A stretch of DNA of 48,237 nt from a virus: positions 1 to 48,237 of the IMG/VR virus record IMGVR_UViG_3300035698_005133. One strand, given 5' to 3'. Shown one piece after another: positions 32,115 through 39,199 of the stretch. Each line of letters begins with the position of its first letter. The first letter of the stretch is position 1. The position numbers and the translations under genes are program-made. The notes beneath the pieces are model-generated. The model was not told where the DNA came from, did no database searches, and was given only the letters and a program-made list of their open reading frames with translations.

Positions 32115-32746
32115 GCGCAAGCGTTGACCCTGCGCTGTATGGCTACGGGCGCTCTGGCATGCCTATGCGTCAGCATCCAGACGAACTTGCCGCGTTTATC
32201 GACTTTCTGACAGCGTATTCTGCTGTGAAGTCGTACGTTGAAGTCGGCGCGTGTTACGGCGACACGTTCGTGCACGTGTGCGACGCGATAGCGCGAACGC
32301 TTGACGAAAACAAAACGCTCACAGCGGTTGCTATTGATCTTCCCGGCAGCGCTTGGGGCAAGCCAAACAGCGCAGGTCATCTGGAAATCAATGTGCTGGC
32401 GGCAGGCGTCAACAAAAACGTCAGCGCGTCGCTCGTGCTCGGGCCAAGCAACTCGCCCGTCACTGTTGCGAAGTTGCGCGCGATTCAGCCGCCGCCATAT
32501 GACGTTGTGCTGATTGACGCTGACCACAACTGGAACGCTGTGCTTGCCGACGTTGCGACGTACGCACCGCTTGCGCGGTATCTCGCGTTTCACGACATCG
32601 CGCCGAACGCGCCAAGTAAAGTGCACGTGCCGCACGTGTGGCGCGCGCTCAAGACAGTAGCAGCGGCAGACGCTGCAAACGTTTTCGAGTTCATCGCGCC
32701 AAACAGCAAGATGGGTATTGGCGTCTTGCGCACGAACGTTGAGTAA
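32111..32746 (+). CDS. Class I SAM-dependent methyltransferase (Methyltransf_24-like)
   Basis: A 211-aa enzyme. SAM motif I is YVEVGACYGDTFVHV near residues 40-54, followed by TAVAIDLPGSAWG, LVLGPSNSPVT and YDVVLIDADHNWNAVLADV, the acidic post-motif region of Methyltransf_24 enzymes, with a late FHDIAPN. Such enzymes often methylate small molecules or sugars rather than DNA, so a surface sugar or metabolite is more likely than DNA. ATG 32111 overlaps the previous stop. Confidence 0.75.
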   Translation: MSASVDPALYGYGRSGMPMRQHPDELAAFIDFLTAYSAVKSYVEVGACYGDTFVHVCDAIARTLDENKTLTAVAIDLPGSAWGKPNSAGHLEINVLAAGVNKNVSASLVLGPSNSPVTVAKLRAIQPPPYDVVLIDADHNWNAVLADVATYAPLARYLAFHDIAPNAPSKVHVPHVWRALKTVAAADAANVFEFIAPNSKMGIGVLRTNVE

Positions 32747-32754
32747 CACACACC

Positions 32755-33021
32755 ATGTCTACTCACGACTGCCGCCGCTGCGTACATCATCGCGTGCGCG
32801 AAGACAGCGCAGAGCTTCACTGGCTGCGCTGGCACGAGTGCGACGCACGCGGCGGCATGTCGAATCTGCGGTCCTTCCCTTTTCAGCACACGCGTTGCGA
32901 AGCGTTCACAGCGCGCACTAAACAGCCTGAGCGCGCAACGCTTCCGCTGTTTCACACTTTACGCACAGAGATTATTGACGATGACCGCAGCACAGCCACA
33001 AGAGACGCCGACAGCGTTTGA
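32755..33021 (+). CDS. Small Cys/His-rich protein, unknown
   Basis: An 88-aa protein beginning MSTHDCRRCVHHRVRED with later WHECDARGG and HTRCEAF: four Cys plus several His, probably one zinc site. Its last part overlaps the next gene in another frame by 41 bases. No family recognised. Confidence 0.55.
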   Translation: MSTHDCRRCVHHRVREDSAELHWLRWHECDARGGMSNLRSFPFQHTRCEAFTARTKQPERATLPLFHTLRTEIIDDDRSTATRDADSV

Positions 33022-33448
33022 CGTCGCAACAGCAAGCGCGTTGACATCGCCGCTGTACAACGGCGTTGCGTTGCGCGCGCATGGCATGGAGCAGCTTGCC
33101 GAAAACCTCGCGCATTATATCGGCAGACGCGTCGCCATCATGCACAGCAACAGCGAGAACACGCAGCCGCTTGGGTTGTCGTTTACGCTTGAGCCGGGAG
33201 ACTTGACCGCGTATCACTTGAGCGTGTTGGTGTTTCACAATGAGATCGCGATTGTGCGCCGCCACAGCTCAATGCTGGACGCGGACATCTACGGCGTTAT
33301 CTCATTGCCGTTTGACACGCGACAAGTCAGCGTGCTAGACACGTGTGCGCTTTCACACAACAACGAGTGGACCGCCGAAGTGCTTGCCTATTTTTTCGCG
33401 TTGCTGCTGCGCAACGTGGCGCGTCGCACCGCGCCACGCATGCCATGA
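32981..33448 (+). CDS. Unknown early protein
   Basis: A 155-aa protein. It has ALRAHGMEQLAENLAHYIGR and a beta-rich middle (FTLEPGDLTAYHLSVLVFHN). ATG 32981 is favoured over a TTG six bases upstream. No family recognised. Confidence 0.55.
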   Translation: MTAAQPQETPTAFDVATASALTSPLYNGVALRAHGMEQLAENLAHYIGRRVAIMHSNSENTQPLGLSFTLEPGDLTAYHLSVLVFHNEIAIVRRHSSMLDADIYGVISLPFDTRQVSVLDTCALSHNNEWTAEVLAYFFALLLRNVARRTAPRMP

Positions 33449-33609
33449 AGGTCAAACGACTGCCGCGCATGCTTGGCGAAGCTACAGCATGGCGGCGCGT
33501 TGCGCGTCGCTTTGCTGTCAATAGTGAACAGTGGGGCGGCTTGTGCTATTACGCCAGCATGTTGCTGCTCAGTCACAGCATTACAGCACGCACACCCAAC
33601 CCCGAATAA
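33445..33609 (+). CDS. Small basic protein, unknown
   Basis: A 54-aa protein (MKVKRLPRMLGEATAWRRVA, then GGLCYYASMLLLSHSI) overlapping the previous stop by ATGA. The Arg-rich N-terminal half and hydrophobic middle are compatible with a membrane-associated or nucleic-acid-binding peptide. Supported by tight coupling only. Confidence 0.45.
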   Translation: MKVKRLPRMLGEATAWRRVARRFAVNSEQWGGLCYYASMLLLSHSITARTPNPE

Positions 33610-33634
33610 CCCACACATTCACACGAGAGAACGC

Positions 33635-33883
33635 ATGACGACTGAACACAACGAACAGCAAGGATATATCGTGCCGCCAGACACGACCGCACGCGTGTGC
33701 AAAGTGTGCGGCGAGGATATGTCTTGGATCAGTGACGCGAACAATCGGCGCGTCCCTGTCGATTGCCGCGCGCCGCACGGCACGCCGCCTACGCGCACGA
33801 AAAGCGGCTATGGACGCAATCACTTTCGTGCATGCAATGAAACGCAAGCACGCACCGGAGCGCGACGCTATGCCGTACGCTAA
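33635..33883 (+). CDS. Small zinc-ribbon-like protein, unknown
   Basis: An 82-aa protein. ARVCKVCGEDMSWISDANNR gives one CxxC pair, with further Cys at RVPVDCRAPHG and HFRACNE, so a zinc site is likely. ATG 33635 lies behind ACACGAGAGAACGC in a CACATTCACAC leader. Family not certain. Confidence 0.6.
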   Translation: MTTEHNEQQGYIVPPDTTARVCKVCGEDMSWISDANNRRVPVDCRAPHGTPPTRTKSGYGRNHFRACNETQARTGARRYAVR

Positions 33884-34502
33884 ACATGACGCAAGCGCGC
33901 CGCTGTCTGTGCGCTATCGCGGCGAGTGGGCTGCAGCGCACGCGCGGTTGCAGCTTGTGCACGGCGCAGAGTACGACGTCATTTGCAAGGGCTACGAAGT
34001 GATTGAAACGGTGCGCTTTGATCGCGAGCGCTTTGTGCTCGTTGCGACAGGCGTGCGTGTGCAGTTTGACAGCGTGCTTGCAATGCGACAGTGCGACGCG
34101 TCGCACACGCTCAAGCCACAGGTCGGTGCATGGCACGCGATTGACAACGTAACGTGCAAGCCACGCAAGCTTGAGGGCGTCGCATGGCAGCACCCGTACA
34201 GCACGGGTGCACAGAGCGCTGAGCGCGTTGTTGTGCGTCGCAAAGGCGAGCACAGAAACCCGAACCCGTTTAGACGACTCAATGTGCACTGTGAGCCCGT
34301 GCTCGCGTTGCTGAAAGACGCGTTTCCAGACGCGTTGTGCGTTGACGTTATTGCGCAAGCGCTTGACTTGAACATGCGCGCCGCCATGCGCGCGTGTCAG
34401 CGTCTCGTGAGCGAGCAGCGCGCCGAGCTTGTGCCGCAGCAGACGCCGACACTTGAGCGAGAGCGTGCGTACCGCTTTACGCCGACTGACAGCAACGCGT
34501 AG
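33870..34502 (+). CDS. Unknown protein with possible winged-helix C terminus
   Basis: A 210-aa protein. ATG 33870 has GGAG about ten bases upstream; ATG 33834 is an alternative. The N-terminal half is beta-rich (ARLQLVHGAEYDVICKGYEV), and the last 70 residues (HCEPVLALLKDAFPDALCVD, VIAQALDLNMRAAMRACQRL) read like a winged helix, so a regulator is possible. Last rightward gene; it ends three bases from the converging endolysin gene. Confidence 0.55.
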   Translation: MPYAKHDASAPLSVRYRGEWAAAHARLQLVHGAEYDVICKGYEVIETVRFDRERFVLVATGVRVQFDSVLAMRQCDASHTLKPQVGAWHAIDNVTCKPRKLEGVAWQHPYSTGAQSAERVVVRRKGEHRNPNPFRRLNVHCEPVLALLKDAFPDALCVDVIAQALDLNMRAAMRACQRLVSEQRAELVPQQTPTLERERAYRFTPTDSNA

Positions 34503-34505
34503 CTG

Positions 34506-35051
34506 CTACGCGACGCCGAAGCGCTGACGCCAACGAATCAAGCGGTCAGCTCCCGTAAGTGTGCGCCACTTTTGCGCGACTAGCCACCCGTCGCGGTCAA
34601 GCGACGGGTCGGCAACGCCCGCCTTGCTCGTGTTGCCGTCAATCACTTCAACGCGCAACGCGTTGCTTGCGTCTACGTTGAGCACAAAACCAATATGAGC
34701 CCAACGCTTCAGGCGCACGTTGTAGAGCGCGTACAAGTCGCCGCGTTGCGGCACACCTTGTTCGTTGCCTGTCACGAGATAGCGGCACTTGTGCTTGAGT
34801 GCCCATGCGCATATCGCCATGACGCTTGCGCTGTGCACGACAGGCCAGTCACTGCCGAGCGCATGCACGCCAACGTCAGTGACGTACGATGCGCACCATG
34901 GGTCGGGTGGCTTATTGCCCGTGCGGCGCTGCACACGCTCAACGTATGGCCCTCTGTTTGTGCTCGGCGGGTACTCGCCAGCGCCGACAGTCGCTTGCGC
35001 CACGCGGAGCACAAGCTCCACAACTGGCACAACGATTGCGCTGTTACTCAC
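34506..35051 (-). CDS. Endolysin, CHAP/NlpC-P60-like peptidase
   Basis: A 181-aa peptidoglycan hydrolase. Cys53 in PDPWCASYV, His119 in RWAHIGFV and Asn140 in VIDGNTS form a likely catalytic triad of a CHAP or NlpC/P60-type amidase/endopeptidase, and PQRGDLYALY is the usual loop before the His. No signal peptide and no separate wall-binding domain. GTG 35051 overlaps the holin stop as GTGA, giving a holin-endolysin pair. Confidence 0.82.
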   Translation of the reverse strand: MSNSAIVVPVVELVLRVAQATVGAGEYPPSTNRGPYVERVQRRTGNKPPDPWCASYVTDVGVHALGSDWPVVHSASVMAICAWALKHKCRYLVTGNEQGVPQRGDLYALYNVRLKRWAHIGFVLNVDASNALRVEVIDGNTSKAGVADPSLDRDGWLVAQKWRTLTGADRLIRWRQRFGVA

Positions 35052-35398
35052 GGCGAGACTTCAATGTCAGTTGTGCTGCGGCGCTCTTTGACAGCGCGCA
35101 CCATGTCGGCAACGTCGCCCGTCAGGTTGACGTCTACGTTGGTGCGCGCGTCGCTATTTATCTGCGCTATGGCTTCAAAGCGGTTTTGCTTGATTGCGCC
35201 GAGATACCCCTTCAGTCCGAAGCCAGCGCCAACCAACACAATGCCGAACGTGAGTGTCGGCCATGCCGGATCATAGCGCTGCTCAATCATTCGCCAGAAC
35301 AGCACAAGCGTTGTGATCGTCACCAGCTTGTTAAAGGACAGGTCGCCTGTGCCGTTGCCAATGCCGACACGTTCAATCACTGCGCTAAAGCGATTCAT
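35048..35398 (-). CDS. Holin (two-span, probable)
   Basis: A 116-aa protein. Two hydrophobic segments lie near residues 22-38 (LVTITTLVLFWRMI) and 48-68 (TLTFGIVLVGAGFGLKGYLG), followed by a charged cytoplasmic-type tail (RFEAIAQINSDARTNVDVNL). It directly precedes and overlaps the endolysin gene. ATG 35398 is preferred over an upstream start at 35467, which would run into the previous gene. Confidence 0.72.
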   Translation of the reverse strand: MNRFSAVIERVGIGNGTGDLSFNKLVTITTLVLFWRMIEQRYDPAWPTLTFGIVLVGAGFGLKGYLGAIKQNRFEAIAQINSDARTNVDVNLTGDVADMVRAVKERRSTTDIEVSP

Positions 35399-35411
35399 AA
35401 GTGTGTGCCTG

Positions 35412-36077
35412 TTATTGTTTGCGTAAGTCGGTTGCTTGTTCGTTGTGCATGCGCGCCTCAATGACACGCAGCACGCCTACCCAACCAACCATCTCTGCCT
35501 CTGCGTTAAACACAGGCGTTCCAACGTGCTCAACGCGCGCGCGAATAGCCGTGTATACGTGCCGCACGTTGTACACGGTGACATGCACGCGCTGTTCGCG
35601 CATGGCACGTGTTGCGCCTTGCGCGACGCGCTCTCTGTCTTCGTCTGCGACGGCGCGTAGCCAGCCGTCGTGGTCTGCGTCTTCGCGGGTCAGTCCGGTA
35701 ATGCGCACGAACTCTGGCGACACGTGCAAGACGCGCGATTGCGTCGCTGACACCTTGTATTCAAACGACGCCACCATTGACATTACGCGCCGTGCTTGCT
35801 GCTCAATCGCCTGTTCGTTGCGTATCTCGTTGATAGTGTCGCGTAGCGATGAACCGCCGTTTGGCTGCAGTTCTTTCTGGATGTCACGCAGCATTGGCAC
35901 GAGACGCTCTACAGTTAACGCAAGGTCGTCCAACTTTTCGGCGCGCTCGCTGTCGAGTTTGCGGCGCTCTAAATGTTTTGTGGACGCCTTTTTGTAGAGC
36001 TTAAGCAACAGTCCTCCGAGTGTGCCTAGACCAACAAGGATCGCGATAGCTTTCTGTGTTGAGTCAAGTTCAAACAT
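35412..36077 (-). CDS. Membrane-anchored PAS domain protein in the lysis cassette
   Basis: A 221-aa protein. One transmembrane helix (AIAILVGLGTLGGLLLKLY, about residues 10-28) is followed by a Lys/Glu coiled coil to about 100. A PAS fold of the PAS_3 kind then follows: VLHVSPEFVRITGLTREDAD, GWLRAVADEDRERVA, VTVYNVRHVYTAIRA and FNAEAEMVGWVGVLRVIEAR. No kinase or cyclase follows, so it may be a sensor or scaffold on the membrane. It lies 13 bases before the holin. ATG 36077 overlaps the previous stop as TAATG. Confidence 0.72.
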   Translation of the reverse strand: MFELDSTQKAIAILVGLGTLGGLLLKLYKKASTKHLERRKLDSERAEKLDDLALTVERLVPMLRDIQKELQPNGGSSLRDTINEIRNEQAIEQQARRVMSMVASFEYKVSATQSRVLHVSPEFVRITGLTREDADHDGWLRAVADEDRERVAQGATRAMREQRVHVTVYNVRHVYTAIRARVEHVGTPVFNAEAEMVGWVGVLRVIEARMHNEQATDLRKQ

Positions 36078-36451
36078 TACGGTTCTGAAAGAGTCACGAC
36101 GTTCGCGTCTCTGTACTCGAGCTGCACGGCAGCGCGCACGTTGTCTGCAAACGCAATGATACACCACGCTTCGGTATTTGCTGCGCCAAACACTGCCTTA
36201 AGCTCGGCAACGTCAAGGTCGGCGGCATCAAACAGCACGAGCCAGCGTCCTGCCCGTGTCGTATAGCTCGGCGTCGTGACAAATGAGACATGCGCCGCGC
36301 TCGCGTCGCTGTCGCTGCTCGTGGTGAGAAACGCCGTGGGCGTGCCCGCGTTCGTCGGCGTCGCGGCGGCGCGTCTGCCGTCAGTGCCCACGAGGCTCAG
36401 CGTGACCACAAACGCAAGATCGTTGTTCGGGTACAGTTTCGGCGTCGTCAT
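36077..36451 (-). CDS. Unknown accessory protein of late region
   Basis: A 124-aa beta-rich, Ala/Thr-rich protein (LYPNNDLAFVVTLSLVGTDG, then RWLVLFDAADLDVAELKAVF). It is between the repeat protein and the lysis cassette, overlapping the former by ATGA. It resembles small beta-sandwich virion proteins in composition but is not recognised. Confidence 0.6.
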   Translation of the reverse strand: MTTPKLYPNNDLAFVVTLSLVGTDGRRAAATPTNAGTPTAFLTTSSDSDASAAHVSFVTTPSYTTRAGRWLVLFDAADLDVAELKAVFGAANTEAWCIIAFADNVRAAVQLEYRDANVVTLSEP

Positions 36452-37344
36452 AGCAAGGCACTGATTGAGAGTGAGGGCGAAGCGTCGCTCAGGCTGAGCC
36501 GTGCGCGTGTGTCTTCAAGCTGCACGAGTGGCGACGCTGGCATCAGCAAGAGCGCCGCGCTGACGTCTTCCACGTGCTGCAGAAGCACGATGCGCGGGAA
36601 GCCGCCCGCTGTCGTCACAGACAGCGAAACGCCCTGAAGTGCTATCTCGCCCTTGGCTAGCGCTAGAAACTGCGTCACGCGGGCAGCTAGCGCGCCGGAT
36701 TCGAGCGCGAGAGCGCCAGCGTTGAGCAAAAACGCGCGCTGCGTCGTTTGTGCGAGCGTTTCGCCCTGCAGCGCGAGCGCGCCCGCGTCGAGCGCGAAGC
36801 GTAGCAGCGGCCCGACAAAGAGCGCCGTGCCAGTGAGCGCATACGCGCCAGACTGCAGCGCTGTCACGCTGCTGGCACGCGCACCGATCGGTGAGCCAGC
36901 GAGCGCGAGCGATCCCGCTGTCAGGCTCAACGTGAACGTTTGCGCGTTGCCGAACGCTTCGCCCTGCAGCGCCAACGCGCCGCTGTCCAGCGTCAGCGTA
37001 CGCGACGCGGCGACGTTCAGCGCTTCGCCAGCGACAGCAAGCGTGCCGCTGTCGAGCGCGAGAGCAGCGACGCGCCCAAAGTTCAGCGCTTCGCCCTGCA
37101 GCGCCAACGTGCCGCTGTCCAGCGTCAGCGTACGCGACGCGGCGACGTTCAGCGCTTCGCCAGCGACAGCAAGCGTGCCGCTGTCGAGCGCGAGAGCAGC
37201 GACGCGCCCAAAGTTCAGCGCTTCGCCCTGCAGCGCGAGCGCGCCCGTCTCAAGCTCAAAGAGATAGACAGTCGGGCCCGGCGCTGCTGACTCGCCAGCG
37301 TACAGCGGCAGCGCAGCGTTGTACAGACCAAAGACGCCAGACAT
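36448..37344 (-). CDS. 22-residue repeat protein, virion-type
   Basis: A 298-aa protein. Residues about 33-250 are ten tandem units of 22 aa with consensus G-x-L-A-L-x-G-x-A-L and a closing L-x-L-D-S (for example GTLALQGEALNFGRVAALAL). This fits a regular beta-solenoid or stacked beta-hairpins. Two adjacent pairs are near-identical at DNA level (132-bp units at 36961 and 37093). Ser/Leu-rich end. Placed among fibre-like genes before the lysis cassette; a surface or fibre role is inferred. Confidence 0.65.
   Translation of the reverse strand: MSGVFGLYNAALPLYAGESAAPGPTVYLFELETGALALQGEALNFGRVAALALDSGTLAVAGEALNVAASRTLTLDSGTLALQGEALNFGRVAALALDSGTLAVAGEALNVAASRTLTLDSGALALQGEAFGNAQTFTLSLTAGSLALAGSPIGARASSVTALQSGAYALTGTALFVGPLLRFALDAGALALQGETLAQTTQRAFLLNAGALALESGALAARVTQFLALAKGEIALQGVSLSVTTAGGFPRIVLLQHVEDVSAALLLMPASPLVQLEDTRARLSLSDASPSLSISALL
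36961..37224. repeat. 132-bp tandem duplication
   Basis: Bases 36961-37092 and 37093-37224 are nearly identical (one difference seen, GCCAACGC versus GCCAACGT) and a diverged continuation follows from 37225. Each unit holds two 22-residue protein repeats. The near-identity suggests a recent duplication or active gain and loss of repeat pairs. Confidence 0.88.
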
Positions 37345-37349
37345 TTGCG

Positions 37350-37700
37350 TTAGCCGTCCACGCGTTCAACAGACCATACGATGTCACGGCCCGTGCCGCC
37401 GTCTTGACGAATACCAAACACGCCGTCAACGCCTTCCGGCAACCGCAAGAGCAGCGATTCGCTTATGAGCCATGACGTAGGCCCGTTGGCCACAATGCCG
37501 CGCCACAGCACGCGCTGCGTGCCACCTGCAGCCATCTCGCGCGTGACATACGCCGTCAGGCGCTCACCAGCGAGCAGCGCGTTTGTGTCAAGCACAAGCG
37601 CGTAAATCGCGCCGCCTGCTGGGCCTGTCAGTGTCGCAAGATCGTGATTCGTGGCAAGCGTGCACGTTTGCGTGCCTGCACTGTTGATGCTCGTTGGCAT
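37350..37700 (-). CDS. Unknown late accessory protein
   Basis: A 116-aa protein. ATG 37700 has GGTGGAG nine bases upstream, so a longer frame to 37919 is rejected. The body is beta-rich (AIYALVLDTNALLAGERLTA, WRGIVANGPTSWLISES) and ends FGIRQDGGTGRDIVWSVERV, as in small virion or fibre-associated beta proteins. No family recognised. Confidence 0.6.
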   Translation of the reverse strand: MPTSINSAGTQTCTLATNHDLATLTGPAGGAIYALVLDTNALLAGERLTAYVTREMAAGGTQRVLWRGIVANGPTSWLISESLLLRLPEGVDGVFGIRQDGGTGRDIVWSVERVDG

Positions 37701-37704
37701 TGCG

Positions 37705-38556
37705 TTAGCTCCACCCGTACAAGACGGGATAAACGTCGTCGGCGGTGATTGTCTGAAACGACTCAAACAGTTCCAGCAGCACACGCGTGCCGACTGGCAA
37801 GTCACACGGATACGGGCCAAGCACGATCCATTGCGCCGCGTTGATGATCTGCTCTGTTGCGACAGGGCCGAACACGCGCTCGCCGTTGCCGCTTGCGCCA
37901 GCTCGCAAGTACACATCAAAGCCGGGACAGTTGTTCGTTGCTAATGATGTGTAGCCGAAGCCAACAGAAAACGCTTTCCAGTGCGTTCCGATGCTTGCCT
38001 TAACCTGCGTGATACCGCCTAGCTCGTCCGGATGTATGCCCGTGCGATCCGCTTCGAGTTTGACCAGCACTTGTGCTTGCGTCGCGTCGAGATTCACAAT
38101 CTCCACGTTGCGAAACGGCGTCGGTGTGTACGGCGTCACTGGCAACACGAGCACGTTCAAGTCCATAAAATCGACAGTGCTTGTGCCAAAGCTCTGCATG
38201 ATGCGCGCAGAGATTCGCGTGCCACGTGGCACAAACAACGGCACTGTGACTGGCGGGTAAGTGCGCTGACCAATGTTAAAGTTGAATGGACATGCGAAGC
38301 GCACAAGCGGCACTTCGTTGCCAGCGCTGCCAGTTGCAATCTCCATCTGCAGAATGTGATTCGCGGCGACGCGATTGCGCCATTGCACAATAAGCTGTGC
38401 GCTGTCAAACGGCGTCGCCGCGACCACTTCAACGTATGAGCCGAACGCGTTTGTCGCGCCGTCGTTTCGTAGCGCGGCAGTGCCGAAAAAATAGCCACTG
38501 CGCTGCTGTGCGAGTTGCCCAACGTTGAGGTTCTGTCGTAGCGGCCAAGTGCTCAT
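37705..38556 (-). CDS. Late structural-type protein, unknown
   Basis: A 283-aa beta-rich protein (QRSGYFFGTAALRNDGATNA, YVEVVAATPFDSAQLIVQWR, TVPLFVPRGTRISARIMQSF). The run of short strands and the position next to fibre-like genes suggest a virion appendage. ATG 38556 is chosen; an upstream start overlaps the sigma-factor gene. No named family. Confidence 0.6.
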   Translation of the reverse strand: MSTWPLRQNLNVGQLAQQRSGYFFGTAALRNDGATNAFGSYVEVVAATPFDSAQLIVQWRNRVAANHILQMEIATGSAGNEVPLVRFACPFNFNIGQRTYPPVTVPLFVPRGTRISARIMQSFGTSTVDFMDLNVLVLPVTPYTPTPFRNVEIVNLDATQAQVLVKLEADRTGIHPDELGGITQVKASIGTHWKAFSVGFGYTSLATNNCPGFDVYLRAGASGNGERVFGPVATEQIINAAQWIVLGPYPCDLPVGTRVLLELFESFQTITADDVYPVLYGWS

Positions 38557-38569
38557 AATGTTTGCTCGT

Positions 38570-39199
38570 TTAGTGTAAAATCGAAAACAACTCAAAGCGC
38601 GGATCATTCTCAAGAAAATGCTTCAGCCGTAATCTGCCGTTGTACGCTTGCTGTTTGACGTTGGTTGCCGTTGAGCCTAAGCGCTCGGCAATCTCAGGAT
38701 ATGTCAGACCGACCACGTGCTTTAGCCACAGCGGCTTGCGCTGTGACGGCGAAATCTTGCTCAACGCTTCGCGTAGCGCCGACTCTGACTCTTTGCGCAG
38801 GATGTTGAGCACTGGCACAGGAAAGCGTATGTCGTCAAACGCGTGTGCTCTGCGGTGCGCATCAACCGAAGCGAACAAACGCGCGTGCTCGTCTTCGGTG
38901 CGCTCAAGCGGTGCTTCACTCTTGCCCGCTGCGCTGCGCTCGTGCGACAGCAGCGAGTGCGACGCCACAGTCAGCAGCCACGCGCGCAAATCGTAAACGT
39001 CAGGGTTCAGCGTTTGCGCCTTAAGAATCGCGTCACTGAGCGCGTCTTCACACGTTGCGTACGTAACGCGTCCCATTGTGCGATAGCGCACGAACAAACG
39101 CAGCGCTATGGCATGCTGAATGTCTTCAGTTAAACCAAACAGCAGCGCGCGCGCTGGCTGCGCTTGGCGCGCACTGTTAGGCGTCTCGCTCTGACTCAT
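38570..39199 (-). CDS. ECF-type RNA polymerase sigma factor
   Basis: A 209-aa protein with the two ECF domains. Region 2 is about residues 30-90 (ATCEDALSDAILKAQTLNPD, RAWLLTVASHSLLSHERSA). Region 4 is about 150-200 (ALREALSKISPSQRKPLWLK, GLTYPEIAERLGSTATNVKQ) with a clear helix-turn-helix. There is no region 1 or 3. It should redirect host RNA polymerase to phage or host promoters of a new class. It overlaps a signal-peptide protein gene by 23 bases, and lies in the middle of the late operon rather than among early genes. Confidence 0.82.
   Translation of the reverse strand: MSQSETPNSARQAQPARALLFGLTEDIQHAIALRLFVRYRTMGRVTYATCEDALSDAILKAQTLNPDVYDLRAWLLTVASHSLLSHERSAAGKSEAPLERTEDEHARLFASVDAHRRAHAFDDIRFPVPVLNILRKESESALREALSKISPSQRKPLWLKHVVGLTYPEIAERLGSTATNVKQQAYNGRLRLKHFLENDPRFELFSILH

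Noticed and set aside
38219-38232. GTGCCACGTGGCAC palindrome as a second parS
   Set aside because: It has the CACGTG core but lacks the TGTT/AACA arms, and lies in a coding region (PRGT codons).
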